Below, in pieces: positions 1 to 12,844 of a stretch of DNA of 64,000 bases. The stretch covers positions 124,001 to 188,000 of the forward strand of contig JAODTK010003209.1 in the NCBI GenBank assembly GCA_026419785.1, read 5' to 3'. Below the pieces are notes generated by a model. The model was not told the DNA's origin, did not search any database, and saw only the letters and a list, made by a program, of their open reading frames with translations. The translations under genes were made by a program, and so were the position numbers. Positions within the stretch are counted from its first letter, which is position 1, and the number at the start of each line of letters is the position of its first letter. This DNA is from Sclerodactyla briareus (taxonomy: Eukaryota; Echinodermata; Holothuroidea; Dendrochirotida; Sclerodactylidae).

Positions 1-510
1 AAGGTAGTTCACATTCTCCAAGTTCAAATTCGACAAAGTTAGAAAAATCTCGAATAAAAGCACTTGACCTTGGTGACCTTGAAATACCGTTCATGTTTTT
101 CGGGACCAACTTTTGTTCCCACCAATCACCAAGTTTCATGTTAATCAGACTAACTCTGTATTTTCGCAAAAAAAAAAAAACGTCAAATTTTACCCGGTGA
201 CCTTGAATTCCCCCGTCATTGTTCTTCGGACCATTTTGTCCCAAAACACCAAGTTTCATGTAATCGCGACCAATCGTTTTTTCGTTCAAAAACCTGCAAA
301 ATTGGATGGGCATCAAAAATGCAGATGCCGACCACTTTACGAACTCATCGAGATGTTGCTAGGAAGGACATGTTATACCAAGTTTCAGATCGATTCGGAT
401 AAAGCGTTAACTAAGTTATTGCGCTAACGCTAAAGTTTCCGGCGGCGGCGTGGAGACGGCGGCAGCTACACCCAAAAACCATAATATCCCGAACACTTAC
501 AGGGGATATA
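1..510 (-). mobile_element. MITE-like interspersed repeat, partial copy
   Basis: On the minus strand this matches the element at 14652-15405 along its length: the GC-rich gccgccgccggaaac stretch near 430-450, the gcgttagcgcaataac stretch near 410-430, and the repeated modules that read caaggtcacc on the minus strand. The end at about 490-510 reads tatatcccctgtaagtgttc on the minus strand, which is the same terminus as at 14652. The other end lies before the window. The open frame inside it (113-427) is a by-product of the repeat and is not a gene. Its superfamily is unknown. Confidence 0.7.
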
Positions 511-1975
511 ATTGAAAAGCACTCCACGACCAGAGACGGTTCAATGCTATAAATGTTGGAAAGTTGCGTTAAGGCCAGCGAAAATTAGAAATATGGTCTA
601 ATATTCAGATTAAAACGCGTCGTAATTTTCATTTAGATTGAAAAAAAAATGTGAAGGGTCACAATTCTTAATCTGAAAGAAAATAAGTGTGAAATTCTGT
701 AGACTATCAAATATCCATCTTGTAGTCTAGTAGAGGAAAACTATTATTGTTATTCCGAACTATCTGATCGCGTCTTGATTTGGGGATAAAACATTGTATA
801 TTTCTCCCCTCCTCCCCGACCATTTGCCCGAGATTCGAAGGTTGTTCCTATTTTGGAATGATTTATTTGAAGTTCGTACTTAGTTTCTTCTAGGGAATTA
901 TTTGTGTTAGCACGTCCATTGTAGAAATATTCAGATTGACCAGATATGAAGACCCGAACGTGTGTGATTTTTTTAATGAGTTGATATAGGATATAAGGAA
1001 AAAATCGAAACGAAAAATAAACATCCTCAATAATACTCGATGTAACCTATATGTTTGATAAATCAATGATAGTACCCAGGATAAAATATACAAACACAAA
1101 TTATCATTTCAGCACTTCTGATAGAAAGTGGTTTACCGTCAATTCCCGTGTTCGTATCGAATTCAATAATTGTGTTAGTTGCTGTACACTATGAACGAAA
1201 TTGATATTCTGCAGTGTACTCTTTGTAAGTAGAAGATTGCAATTATCTGTTTTGGCAAGGCTCACTCACTGCGAATTTCGTTTAAGACACGGAGCTTTAT
1301 CTTTCTAGGAGAGTTTCTTCGCCCGTCTCGTGTATGTAAGGGATAAATGACTGACATTCGTATGGCATTTCGAGAAGAAAGGGGCAAGAATAAAACAAAA
1401 CCTCTTTTTAATTGCTTGCAGGAATCCTTGGCACCGTGAAAAGATGTTTGAAGCGGACACTTCGGAATGCAGTTAATGACCATTACTGAAGCGACATACA
1501 CATGAACCACGATGAACGCTCACGATGGTTGTTAGTAGAATGATATTGTCTTTTCAATTGTAAAGGCACGTAATCACTAGGTATTGGAACAACACTAGTA
1601 CAATTTTGATGATAATTCAGGAACCGGGAGTCGTCGTGCGGCCATACTTAAAATCATCACACAGTACTATGGAGAGCGTTCTACAATGGCACTCGAAATG
1701 CTGTGCTCCTGTGGAGGAAAAATGCGACAATCTAACATCAATTCCCGTTAGAAGATGTTTTTTTTTTTTTCAAGTAATTTAGAGAGACACCACGTGAATC
1801 GGAAATAATGACCCGGCGCTGGCCAAAGGAACATCTCATGGTAATTAGGTAATGGGTAATGAAATTACCTTGGTGATAGGATTCTTGCGAAAAACTTTGG
1901 TGGAGCATATCTGAAGAGAAGTGAATTTACCAAAGAGCTGTTCCTGGAGAGAGCGATGAACAACCCAACTGTTTT
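511..1975. other. no recognisable feature
   Basis: AT-rich sequence with only short random open frames. I see no LINE motif, tRNA-like box, tandem array or terminal repeat here. Confidence 0.5.
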
Positions 1976-2760
1976 ATGACTGTTTTAGAAGAATTCGAAA
2001 TACCTAAAATTGCGTTACACGGAGAATTATACACCCCTAGAATCGACAAAACTACCGCTGATATCTCTCTTCGCATTGCTCTCAATAGCCTTGACTTACA
2101 ACAAAAACTTCACCACCATGCCACGGAGACTCTCGTTCCTATTAGAATAGACAATATAACATGGATGTGAACTGCAGCTGTGAAAATACCCTCATTTTCA
2201 ACCACGAATCTCAACTCACGCAGGGGTTGTTGCGCTCGGCCCAAAAGGCTGGAGATAGTCGCACAGTTACTCTTATACTTGAACATTAGCGAAGAAAAGG
2301 ACATGTTGCGGCGTAATACAGACGACTAATAGGAACATGACGTTGTGGCACAATGGACCCTCACCCCCGCATCGGAGGTTAGCAGCAGCCCCTCAAAAAA
2401 ATTTTACTAACTTGCCCAACACTGAAGCACCAGCTCATTAAGGTGAAGGTTTCATACTTGAAAAAGAGCCTCCCCCCCCCAAAAGAAAAAAAGAAAACAT
2501 CCACAACAAGGACACTCTTCTCATTGCACTCCCCAACCATTTTTGGACCAACTCTCGTCCTTCTGTTACCCTCGATCGCGACGAACCGTCAAAAACCTAG
2601 AATAATACTACTGAAAATGCCGCGCATTTTCGACATAGCCTACCGATCAGTTCCCTCCAATCGGGATCTTGAAACTTTCTGCCAGTAAAAATTCTGAGGT
2701 TACTAGGCCTACCGACAACCACTAGCCTCTTGTCCGCACGATTCTATTCCTCCTCTGACT
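1976..2760 (-). mobile_element. CR1-type LINE fragment (ORF1 end and start of endonuclease)
   Basis: Reading the minus strand, 2760 to about 2395 corresponds to the end of ORF1 and 2304 to 1976 to the start of the endonuclease region of the CR1-like element at 9835-13139. Shared DNA includes attaaggtgaag, aacatccacaa and caccaccatgccacggaga (plus strand, 2110-2130 and 12530-12545). The minus-strand translation shows LRELRFVVENEG, which aligns with the N-terminal part of the apurinic-type endonuclease of such elements. It is frameshifted in several places, and no reverse transcriptase of the same element follows it. Confidence 0.55.
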
Positions 2761-3240
2761 GACTTCATCTACCTAGCACCAGATTAACATACGCACGCGT
2801 TCGCATCGACTCAATCCGCCTACAAAATTCCACACCCCATCTACATTCCTGACAACAGAATCCTCTACTAGTAGGAACTTATTCAAACTTTCTTCCTCGA
2901 CCCTATCCTACTTTATCCCCTTGCCCCGAGTGGCACGATCCCCTGTCATCAAACACATCCCTTTCCGGCTCCCCCCTTCCTCATCAACCGACAACCGGCA
3001 TCTCTCGCTTCACTGACTCCCCGGCATTACCTTATCTTCTCAACTTTCAGCGCACGGAGGGAACTTGTATTCACAATCCGGGTGATCCACCGACCCACAA
3101 CCTGACCTAACAACACCGTCTCCCCAAACATCCCTCCACGGAAGTTTTCACGGGGCCCTGATTCCGCCCCCTCAACTCGGATAGTCCTAACACTTGTCCG
3201 ACACGTTGACGAACACACTTTTTCTTTCAATCATTTTGTA
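2761..3240 (-). other. possible upstream ORF1 sequence of the CR1 fragment
   Basis: This lies directly upstream, on the minus strand, of the CR1 ORF1 end. It is less AT-rich than its surroundings and has no internal stop-free frame of useful length. It is probably more of the same element's ORF1 or 5' region. That is inferred from position only, because the other CR1 copy is truncated before this point. Confidence 0.25.
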
Positions 3241-3870
3241 AATTATGTAAAGTATTCATCGAAGATTGCAGCTAAAAGCTGAATTGCATGGATATTACAA
3301 TAAAAATTAATATAATTTAACATATGTAATGTAAAATACATACAACTATAAAGAAGACGAGTCACAAAATCGAACACCTGCAGCAGAGGCAAAGAAGGGG
3401 CAAACTACACTGATCTAGGCACCTGGTAAGAAAGGGGATTGAACTATTGTACCGCCTACAGGTCATGCACCTAGGTTTATCATCGCTGCGATTGTTGCGT
3501 AATTGAATACAAGATGCCCCCGGTTGGCCATCGAACCAAGCAGAATACGCACAGAGCTTCCGGCAAGAATGAAAGAAAGAAGCGAACTTTGCACAGATTT
3601 CGTTTCCGCAATCCTCAGTACTATCTACTGATAGGGTTTCCATAACCTGGGAGGGGGGATCCCTCATAGTCCCCGCCAAGACGCCAAGAATGTTACTGAA
3701 TGCACGCTTTTGGATATTCTTCAGAGCCTTGAGACTATTGCATATAGTCCAGGATGCCACCGGGAGCAGCATATTCAATTGCAGGCCACACATAGGACTT
3801 CCTAGCCTCCCCAAACGTAGCCCTTCAAAGCTCAACTCCGATTTGTGAAAATCCACTCACAATTTCACAT
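3241..3870 (-). pseudogene. non-LTR reverse transcriptase, C-terminal end
   Basis: The minus-strand frame 3856-3362 gives 164 residues ending LTRCLDQCSLPLLC. It contains SLKALKNIQKRAFSNILGV followed later by LSVDSTEDCGNEICAKFA and SIPFLTRCL. This order is the usual one for the region after the polymerase palm in jockey/CR1-group non-LTR elements: a VWH-type segment, an L..IQKRA..IILG segment, then short basic and aromatic motifs. The frame runs on without the catalytic palm, so only the 3' end of an element is present, with a 3' AT-rich tail near 3240-3350. It appears to belong to a different element from the adjacent CR1 fragment. Confidence 0.6.
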
Positions 3871-4439
3871 CTCTAACAAACGACAAACTTGCCCTTCAAT
3901 CCCATAGCAGCCAGCCCGTACCCAAGAGGCTGAAACCCCCGACTGCCCGAGCGACAGCTAGTTGAAACACACGAAATTCAGATTGTCAGTAAAAAGTAAC
4001 TTCAATCTGTTCCCAAGAGTGCTAGCAAACTATGGATCAATGGATACTACCAACGGAATAGATAGGCAACCACTCGGCCCACGGAGCTGACGAAAGAAAC
4101 GGATCGGAAGTCAACAATAGGACACAAGAACAAAACAGCGAACACAAAAAACATCCTCACACGAAAGAAGAGAAAAGTAATCACGTAAATGAGAATTTAG
4201 GAAAAATGGAAAGTCAAGTCGGACAAAAGCCATATTGACACTTACTAAATATACTGTGGAGTGTCAAGAAAAGCATTAACAACTGTTGAACATAAGCAGC
4301 TTCAGTATTTTTGAGAGACATGGGAGAATAGAGATCAGAAGGACAATTGCATTTTTATCTCATTCTTCTACCTTCCTTGAATAGTAGTATTTCTTCAGCA
4401 ATTCTCGGTTTACCAGATAAAATAACTAGAGTGAAAAAG
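3871..4439. other. no recognisable feature
   Basis: No motif could be assigned. It may include upstream parts of the element at 3241-3870, but no reverse-transcriptase motif is legible. Confidence 0.4.
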
Positions 4440-7140
4440 AATCTCATCAGTACACACGAGAACTCACGAATGACGAGATGCTCGTGCAAGGACGCAGACA
4501 CATGTCTGAAAGTGGGGGGGGGGGGAGGTTTGTGTGTGAAAAAATCATTATGTATTAAGGCCTTCCCAAAAGTTGGGGGTCATGACCCCCCTGACCCGCC
4601 CCCCCCCTAGTAGTGGCTGCACCCTTTTGCTCGTGGGATGTTATTGCCATTTCTCACCGTCTTGGTGTATCACAAGATATGTGACGACTATTGACAATTA
4701 GATGTAAACCAGTCACTGGGAACCCTTCGATGGCATTATTAAATCTGCACATAAATGTTCGGAAGCTCGTTCCTCATGAGCTCATTTCAAACTCATGAGT
4801 TAACTGAAATGCACGCTAAGCAAAATGAGAGGAAAGCTAGGCATCCGAATACAACATTCGCGTCCTCGAATTTCCTGTGCTGATGTAATTTGTGAACACA
4901 TTATTTCCTTGTAAATCGGCGTAATTCTGTTCCGAGAATCCACGATCTAGAGTCGCCTACCGACTGAACATTCCGTATCAGTACCTCGCGTGTATTTTAT
5001 AGTGAAAACGAGTTATTTTATGCGGTTCTGAAAAGAAGGGGTCAAAACATTATTGATGTGACTGTGATCTCTGTTCATAGGGCAGGCAGAGCGATCAAGA
5101 GTACCACCGAGTTTTATATGTTCTAGCAGAGATACATGTTATTAACTTTGAAATCAATATGCCTACATTGAGAAGAGCATTTCCTATTTCAAGGACGAAT
5201 TCAATTTTGCGAGACGAGGAACACGACTGGGAATGTAAGGAGATCTTAAATGCATGTAATTAATTGAAGATACCAGGTGCCAAATATTAGACTTCTTTGT
5301 TTCGCAAGGATCGTTGTATACGTTTTTTTCTTTCCCAAAGCTTCCTAAATCTTCTTGGATCTTATATAGGTGTAACATTTCCAGTTTGTTGCCGAACCAT
5401 AACCGTTCGATAATTCCTTCCAATACAACATAGACTTGAAATGTTGTCACGTGAGAGCACATGCAGTGAACATGAAGACTGACTCATCAGTGGTAATAAG
5501 CGAGTCTTGATTAGTCTGGTTCACGGTTTGTACAAGTATACAAATGCTCACACAAAAATAGTCGAGGGGTATGGAGGAAATCGTCATGAAGCGCTATAGT
5601 TACGGCGTATACATATATCATTTTGAGCTATTCGAATCATTTGCTTTCTTATTATTGTTCTTGAAAGTATGTGAAGTTTCTATGTCAGTGATGATTGAAA
5701 AGTACCGTGAAATGGGGGTAACTTTGACAAGATCTCTTTCGCCAGTTTGAAATTGATTTGAAAAGACGATGGAACTCAACTATCGAAAAGATCGAATTTG
5801 GGTAAAGAAGATGTCTTCCAGTACTCATAATATGAAGAAAGAAAAAAATTGACAGGTCAATTACAAACATAACCGTATGAACAATAATAAAATTAAATTT
5901 TCAGTTCATATTTTGCAAACACTTCGATATGCAAGAATAATACCTTCGAGGGGAATGGAGGCTTGCAAGATGAATTTGCATATCTCCCCTACGAAGCTAT
6001 GCATTTCAATTTATCTATATTACTTCAGCTTATATCCAACCAGTCAAAGTTAGGCTAGTTATTGAACAAAAACATAATTCCTAGGAAGTGTTGTGAGCCA
6101 AAGGATGTGTTATTGTCAAAATCGTGAATAAATTCGTAATCCATTTGGGAAACACTCAATGCTTGTTGTATGTACGGTGATTATATATCACATATTACGT
6201 AGTCCTATATATTTGTGGATTACCCGTCAAGCGGAGGCGTAGTTATCCGGCGATATTGTATCAGTACATTGCCTGAGAGGAGAACAAATTCCGTTAATGT
6301 ACCATTATTTTTACAATGTGTCATATCGATAGTAATAACTAAGTGTAAATAATAAAAGAGTACAATATTATATTTCTCTGTGACTGTCAAAAAGTAATAA
6401 ACTTCGTTCTCTACGGAGCTAAATGATTGTTTTTACGGCACTGACATCATGGATTTCCAATTTTGATAATGCTGGGCGGTGATGATCCGCCGTATTTGGA
6501 CTCATTCTGCAGTTCTGACTGATCACAACCATGTGATTCTGTGGTATGTGTGCGGAGGCAGAGTGCAGTATCCGATAAAGTAATTCAAGGCATACCTGAC
6601 GAGCGCATATTTTGCTCTAACTGGTGAACGGGAAGGCAATGACAACCATGATGTCCGGTTTGAGGCGAATGTTAGTCATGTTACTGACATCTTCCGGAGA
6701 GGCCACATTTCCCCTCCATTGGATGAGGACTTATAGTACGATATGTCATTAGGTACGCAAAGTACGTCGAAATGACTGCGTTTTGCTGATCCCATATCTC
6801 AGTGGGAAGGTTGATAGCCCAGTAGATTAAAGACGGTGCAGGCTACTAGGGGTGAGTGGGCTGTGTGAGCAGTGTAACCGTTTGAACTAGCCCATAACAC
6901 TATTCCGTTTTCAGTATGTCTGCAACCACATACGCTAATTGTGAACTTGCATTAACGCTTGCGTTCGTTAGATATTTGTGTTGACCGCCTGAGTGCATTA
7001 GATCCTCCTCCGTCAGGAATCGGAAAGTAAGATCATGTACCCTGGTGTTCTATAATGAAGACGAGTTCCTCTGGTAATAAAAAACAAAAGTGGAGGGAAA
7101 TACTCATCTGCGTACATAAGAACGAGGTTATATCGCATAA
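4440..7140 (+). repeat. tandem unit, copy 1 (X-Z-W; Y deleted)
   Basis: First of three direct copies of an unidentified unit of about 3.8 kb. Block X (4440-4935) matches 16071-16430. Block Z (4936-6715) matches 7998-9834 and 17275-19345. Block W (6740-7140) matches 14465-15600 and 20700-21130. Landmarks include ggtacgcaaagtacgtcg (6751), gagcgcatatttt (6600) and cgtcaagcggagg (6226). Block Y, about 820 bp and present in copies 2 and 3, is missing here: the sequence passes from gagaa directly to cacgatctagagtcg near 4940. The unit has no long open frame and no family is recognised. Copy 1 is the most divergent. Confidence 0.8.
4487..4627. mobile_element. 141-bp hAT-like MITE with 8-bp target duplication
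   Basis: The insert is flanked by identical 8-bp direct repeats tgctcgtg at 4479-4486 and 4628-4635. The related copy 2/3 boundary (16121-16128) has a single tgctcgtg and no insert, so it preserves the empty site. The ends are imperfect inverted repeats: caaggacgcagacac on the left and, reverse-complemented, aaagggtgcagccac on the right, 11 of 15 identical. An 8-bp target duplication with a CA-GG-type end fits the hAT superfamily. The interior is G-rich then C-rich (4508-4520 and 4598-4607) and has no coding capacity. Confidence 0.75.
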
Positions 7141-9989
7141 AAGCATCATTATTTCCTCCTTCCTCGTAAACAGCGTAATTTTCATTCTGAGAACTGTGTG
7201 TCACTAAATGGTGACTTAATGGACCCTATATTAATTCATACTGTCAGTATTAATTACCGTCGAGTGATGAGTTGAAGTGAATTCCTCAAGGGAGCCGCAT
7301 ACCCTTTGCTTGGCTGTTTTGTTCGGCTGCGTTACTACTCGCAGTTTCAAGCTGTGGCAATGACCGAACTGACTCTATGTGAAATTTGTAATGGTGGTCA
7401 TGTGGAGTGGCAACTACCTTGAAAAACTAACACGTTACTGTGAAAAATTGTCCTATTAATGACACACGACAGTAAGCATCGTTTTGCCACTCTGGATGAG
7501 AACGACAAAATACAACCAGTGAACGCGACTCTATAATGCATAGACAAACGTCCCAGCCACAATTAGCGTCTCTCTCAACTTGATGAACAGCTCGTTAAAT
7601 TAGGGATTATCATTCCAACGTGATACACAGTGTTGACTCCATTGAATGGGTTCGACGATAACCTCGGATGTTTATTGTCAGCTATATATCAGGATCTTGA
7701 GTCTCAGTGATATCAAAAACTACAAATTCGTGAAATGGACCGTATAATATAGTGTCTAATTAATGAACAGAAGTCAAACTGCGTCTCCAAACACCGAACA
7801 GCTCAGTAGGGAGTATTCGTTCTCAGCGTACTGACAATTAGGGTCAATCACGAAAAAGTGAGCTCTGGCAGCTGTACAACGCTTGGCTGTACTTGCTTCC
7901 GTCCAATTTCTCCAATTAGCACCTGTGGTTAAGATGTTGAAGCGTCCCTCCAACCAAGACCAAACGGAAAAGCTGGTTGAAAAACCTTTTTCGGTTCGAT
8001 TCACGATCTAGAGTCGCTAACCGACTGGCAACCTCTTCCGTATCAAAACCTCGCGTGTATTTTGTAGTGAAAACGAGTATTTTATGCAGTTCTGAAGAGA
8101 ATGTGTCACCACATTATGGATGTGGCTGTGATCTCTGTTCATATTGCAGATCGAATTCAAGGTAGTCACCAAGTTTTAGCAGAGATACTTGTTATTAACT
8201 TTGAAATCGATGTGCCTACATTGAGAAGATAATTTCCAATTTCAAGGACGAATCAATTTTGCGAGACGAGGAACACAACTCGGAATCGTAAGGAGATCTG
8301 AATGCACTGTTAATTAATTGCAAAATACAAGGTGCCAACTCTTAGACTGCCTCGTCAATATGATATTCTTCGCAATTAATTTTTGTATATGTTTTTTCAG
8401 AGCTTCCTCAATCTTCTTGGATCTCATATAGGTATATACATTTCCAGTTTGTTGCCGAAATCATGACCTTTCGATAATCCCTCCCAATACATAGAACCGC
8501 TGAAATTTTCACGTGAAATCTCAATGCAGTGAACATTAAGGCTGACTCATTCAGTGGTAATAAGCAAGTCTTGATTAGTCTTTGTCACGTTGAACAAGTA
8601 TACAAATGCTCACACAAAAATAGTCGGGGGTATGGAGGAAATCGTCACGATGCGCTATAGTTACGGCGTATACATACATCATTTTGAGCTATTCGAATCA
8701 ATTTGTTTTCTATCATTTGGTCTTGTGTGTGAAATTTTGGGTCAGTGATGATCGAAAAAGTACCGTAAACCGGGGTAACTTCGACAAGATTTCAACTCTC
8801 TTCGCCAGTTGAAATAAAATTCCAATGAGGAGCACACATGCTCTTATTTTAAAAGTAACATAGGAACTCTAACCTATCGATAAAGATCGAATTTGATTTA
8901 AATAAGATGTATGCTGTAATAATAATATGAGAAAAAAATGGGGGGGGGGGGCTTTTACAAACATAACCGTATGAAAAAAAAGGTATTTCTAGTTCTTTTT
9001 TATATTTGAAAAATCCTTTGAATATGCAAGAATAATACTTACGGGGGAAATAGAGGCTTGCAAGATGGACATGCAAATTACGTAAATTGCATATTACGTA
9101 GTCCTATATGCTGTTTGCTAATTAACACCAGTCTTTATTTTAACTGGATATTCCTAGTTCTTCCTATTTAATGTGACATGATTATTTTAATGAGTGAGGA
9201 TTGTATTATTGGAGAATCCCTGCTATTGAAAATCCATTAAATGGAATTACCCCCTTATATTAAACGTTGATTCAGGAAAATGATGGCATGATTCCTTTTT
9301 CCCCGATGGCTTCAAAATTTCAACAATATATAGAATTTCATATTTGTGGATCACCCGTCAAGCAGAGGTGTAGTTATCCTGTCATTATTGTATTCAGTAC
9401 ATGCCTGAGAGGAGAACGAATTCTCGTTAATGTTCCATTATTTTTACAATGTGTCAGATCGATAGTAAAGTGTAAATAAAAAAGTACATATTATATTTCT
9501 GTGTGACTGTCAAAGAGTAATAAAGTTCGTTTCATCACGGCGCTAAATGATTGTTGTACGCACTGACTTTGTGGATTTCCAATTTTGATGATGCTGGGCG
9601 ATGATGAATCTGGCGTATTTGGACTCATTCTGCAGACATGATCACACCAGTGGATTCTGTGGTACTGGGTGCGGAGCATGAGTTGCAGTATTCGTATAAG
9701 TAGTTCAGTTCAAGGCATACCCGACGAGCGCATATGTGGCTTCTAACTGTGAAATCGGGAAAAGGCAGATTACAACATGATGGTCCAGGTTTGAGGCTGA
9801 TGTTAGTAATGTTACCGACAATCTTACAGGAGAGTTGTTTGTTTAGTTTAGTGAATAATGGTTCAGGAAAGACATAAGCCTCATAAAAGACCCGAAGCCA
9901 CAACAATCCCAGGAAAGAAAAAATTGAACCAAAACTCGAACTCAATAATACGCCCGTGATTCCTGAAAAACAAACACGACTGTTCTTGA

Positions 9990-11027
9990 ACGCATTCAAA
10001 CTCTTAGAGCAAAACAACAATTTCAGGAAGACAATTCCCACTCATTGATCACTCTCTGCGAGAGAAATATTACGAATGTCCATTCTGCAGCGTTTGCCAC
10101 GAGGCTTGAGACAATTGCCTGTATTTGCCAAGTTTAACTTGGAAAATTTCAAAGAAGTAGTGGAAGGACAGGCCATCGAGCCATGGACAATTGAAAACCT
10201 GACATCCAGTCACCCCGCATTCGCCTCAGCTCCATGGTAGTTAGGACGAGACGCCTTATCGTTCCTCGTAAGATAATTTTTCAGACAGTGAATCATTCCA
10301 GTCCTACGCGAACGTCTCAATTATCGGATGTTTTTCGCGAAAGAGGGATTCCACACTTGTACAGAATACTCTAGGTGCGGTCTCACAAGTTGCGTAAACA
10401 GCCTGACAACAAATATCATTATCCAAGGAAACTGAAGTGACGTCTAATCAACCAAGAATCCCATTACCTCTTCTAGCGCTTCGGCACCACTGCGGGGAAG
10501 GTTTCAAGAAGAATCAAAACAAAACCCCAGATCTTTTCTGAAATTACCTCCTGAATATTTCGGGCATTCAACTTGAAGGACGCGTTGCGATGGTGAAAAA
10601 CCGACATGCATACAATTTGCATTGTAGACATTGAAAACTTTGCCAGTTCGGAAGACCATTTGGAAATTTTATCCAGATCTCTTTGAACAATTGCGCATCA
10701 TCATTCGAACCGACCTACCGATACACTTAGTATGTCTGGAACTTACTTAAACCATGAATGACAGAACCTCAAGATCGTCAAGTTATACGCAAGAAACAGG
10801 AGCGGTCCAAGAAACCGATCCCTGGGGAACGTCACTAGTGACCTTCTGCCAAGAAAGCGACCGTCCATTATGGACAACTCGTTGTTCCATATATGAAGCA
10901 ACTCACGAATCCACTTGAGAACATCCCCTCAATTACAAAAGCTTTCCAACTTGAGCGAGAGGACGCTCTGAGGAACCTTGTCAAAAGTTTCTAAAAGTCC
11001 AGGAAAATTTATATCAACAGCATTGCG

Positions 11028-11063
<36 letters not shown>

Positions 11064-12844
11064 TTGTCAACAGAAAAATGTAACATCCTCCATAAATTCC
11101 AAGAGATTAGTCCAAACACGAACGATTCTCCTAAACCCAGTGTGAGAATCTAAGTCAGACTATGCTCATTGAAAATAATACCATATGATCTCGAATGATT
11201 GATTCCATAGACCTTGCAGACAAACATAGTAAGAATGATGGCCTGAATTACAAGAAGAGGACCGGTTACCTTTTTGAAAATAGGAGAACATTGTCTCCTC
11301 CAATCATCCGGAACAATACCCTTCTTGTAAAGTCTCATTGAAAATAATAGCTAGTGGAACAGACAACTTGTCGGAAAAGGATTTTAGTAAGAATAGATAA
11401 ACTCGCAGGCCAGAGCTTTATCACTATTAAGCTTCTGCAGTTTCTCCTTTACTAAAACCAGACGAAACACCCAGATTATCAATACTCTGCGGAGAAACCG
11501 ACAACTAGGTCACCAAAAGGATACACGTTCGCATGAGTAAAACGACGATACAGTAATTATTAAGAACATTAGCCATCTCCTGGCTATCGCTGATTGTACT
11601 ACCCGAGTTGAAATCTATCAAAGGACCAATGCGTCTTGACGTGCTAGCTTCCCCCTCACATAGAGAAAAATGCACGAGGATTCTCTTGATATTAGAGGAA
11701 ATCTGCCTCCAAAATCAAGTTTAGCAACCAGAAAACTTAAACTGGAAATGCTTTTGCTGAACTTTGAAATGCTCTAGATCAGACACTGACCCAGAAAACG
11801 ATAAAGTCGCCATAATGTCGCTTACGTGTGATGGCCAGAAAAACTTCCCTTTTCATCCAAGAAGGCTCTTGTTCTTACTGCGAAGTTTCCTCCAAGGAAC
11901 GTAAGCTTTTCATAACCTCGTTAACTTTTCAATGAAACCATTCGATCACAGCACTTCGTTACTTCTCTAAAACAAATTTATGCCAATTACTTTGCAAAAA
12001 ACCTGGAAATGTATCTACATCGGCCTTCGCGAAAACAAGGAACAGCTCTACACTCTGTGGATATTGACAGAACAAGACACATTGAAAGCAAAAAGATCGT
12101 AATCACTGCCACCGAACTTACCATGCTCTCTAAATTATATACAGACTCTGATCAGCTCTGAAACTAAATCCAAAAATTATGGTTCGTGTAGGAAAAATAT
12201 ACATGCTGAGAAAGAAACAATCCTGCGGGACATGAAAAAGCAGATCCATGACTGCCACTAGGAACCATTAGACCAGAAAATATCTGGATAATTGAATCAC
12301 CCATAATAATTGTACCCTTCCCAGAAAATTCGAAAAAAGATGTCGGAAAGAAAAGAGTTGTGTTTCAGAGTATTGGGAGCACGGTACACAACGCCAACTA
12401 ATAAAGAACGGGGAATACCAGATGAGTTAGACGGAATTTCACACCAAATCCGAGTTGACAAAACTTACACCAATATCGGCATTCTCAAAACGATTTCCAA
12501 GTCAGACCTCACATACAACAAAACTCACCACCAATGCCACGGAGAGTATTATCCTATCCTGCCTATAAACAACAAAATCAGGAAGGTGAACGTCGCTTGG
12601 AAATATCACTGTTAGCCAAGACTCTGTAATACCAATGGGACGTCAGGCTTGCGTTCCGGGACTAAAATCTGCAACTCATCAATTGTTTCCTGATACTTTT
12701 AACATTAGCACAGAAAAAACACAGCTGGCTAACATATCATCGCTACTGTTGACCTCGCTAGAAATCCCACTGCGATGTTTACTATTTACAACCCTGCCAG
12801 TAGCCTCGGACACCGGAAACCTCGCCCCAAATTTGAGTTAACAC
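9990..12844 (-). pseudogene. CR1 ORF2 remnant: endonuclease and reverse transcriptase
   Basis: Minus strand, 5' to 3'. Endonuclease: DELQILVPERKPDV near 12690, then IWCEIPSNSSGIPRSLLVGV followed by VYRAPN (12455-12380), then an IIMGD segment near 12300. Linker: IGPLID and SDSQEMANVLNNY near 11600-11540. Reverse transcriptase: GIVPDDWRRQCSPIFKK (11325-11270), FVCKV then SIIRDHM-like sequence (11230-11190), FDKVPQ (10980), DVLKWIRELLHIWNN (10930-10885), then SVLGPLLF-like sequence (10825). The C-terminal end carries SKSLNAFKNS near 9990. A palm FADD-type motif is expected near 10740 but is scrambled by indels. Its normal role would be to nick target DNA and copy the element RNA into the genome. 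It is disrupted by several stops, frameshifts and a 36-bp C run. Confidence 0.75.
11028..11063. repeat. 36-bp poly-C run inside the CR1 reverse transcriptase
   Basis: An uninterrupted run of 36 C lies between the minus-strand codons for HFSVDKG and NAVDIN. In related reverse transcriptases these two motifs are nearly adjacent and the join codes for a glycine. The run is therefore an expansion of a short GGG/CCC tract in this copy, or an assembly artefact. It would add a dozen residues and break the frame. Confidence 0.85.

Noticed and set aside
113..427. 104-codon open frame as a gene
   Set aside because: It lies wholly within a dispersed MITE-like repeat, and the related copy at 14652 does not keep the frame open.
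5478..5520. hammerhead ribozyme (ctgatgag core on the minus strand)
   Set aside because: The conserved GAAA after stem II and the closing stems are missing. The ctgatgag at 58656 also lacks them.
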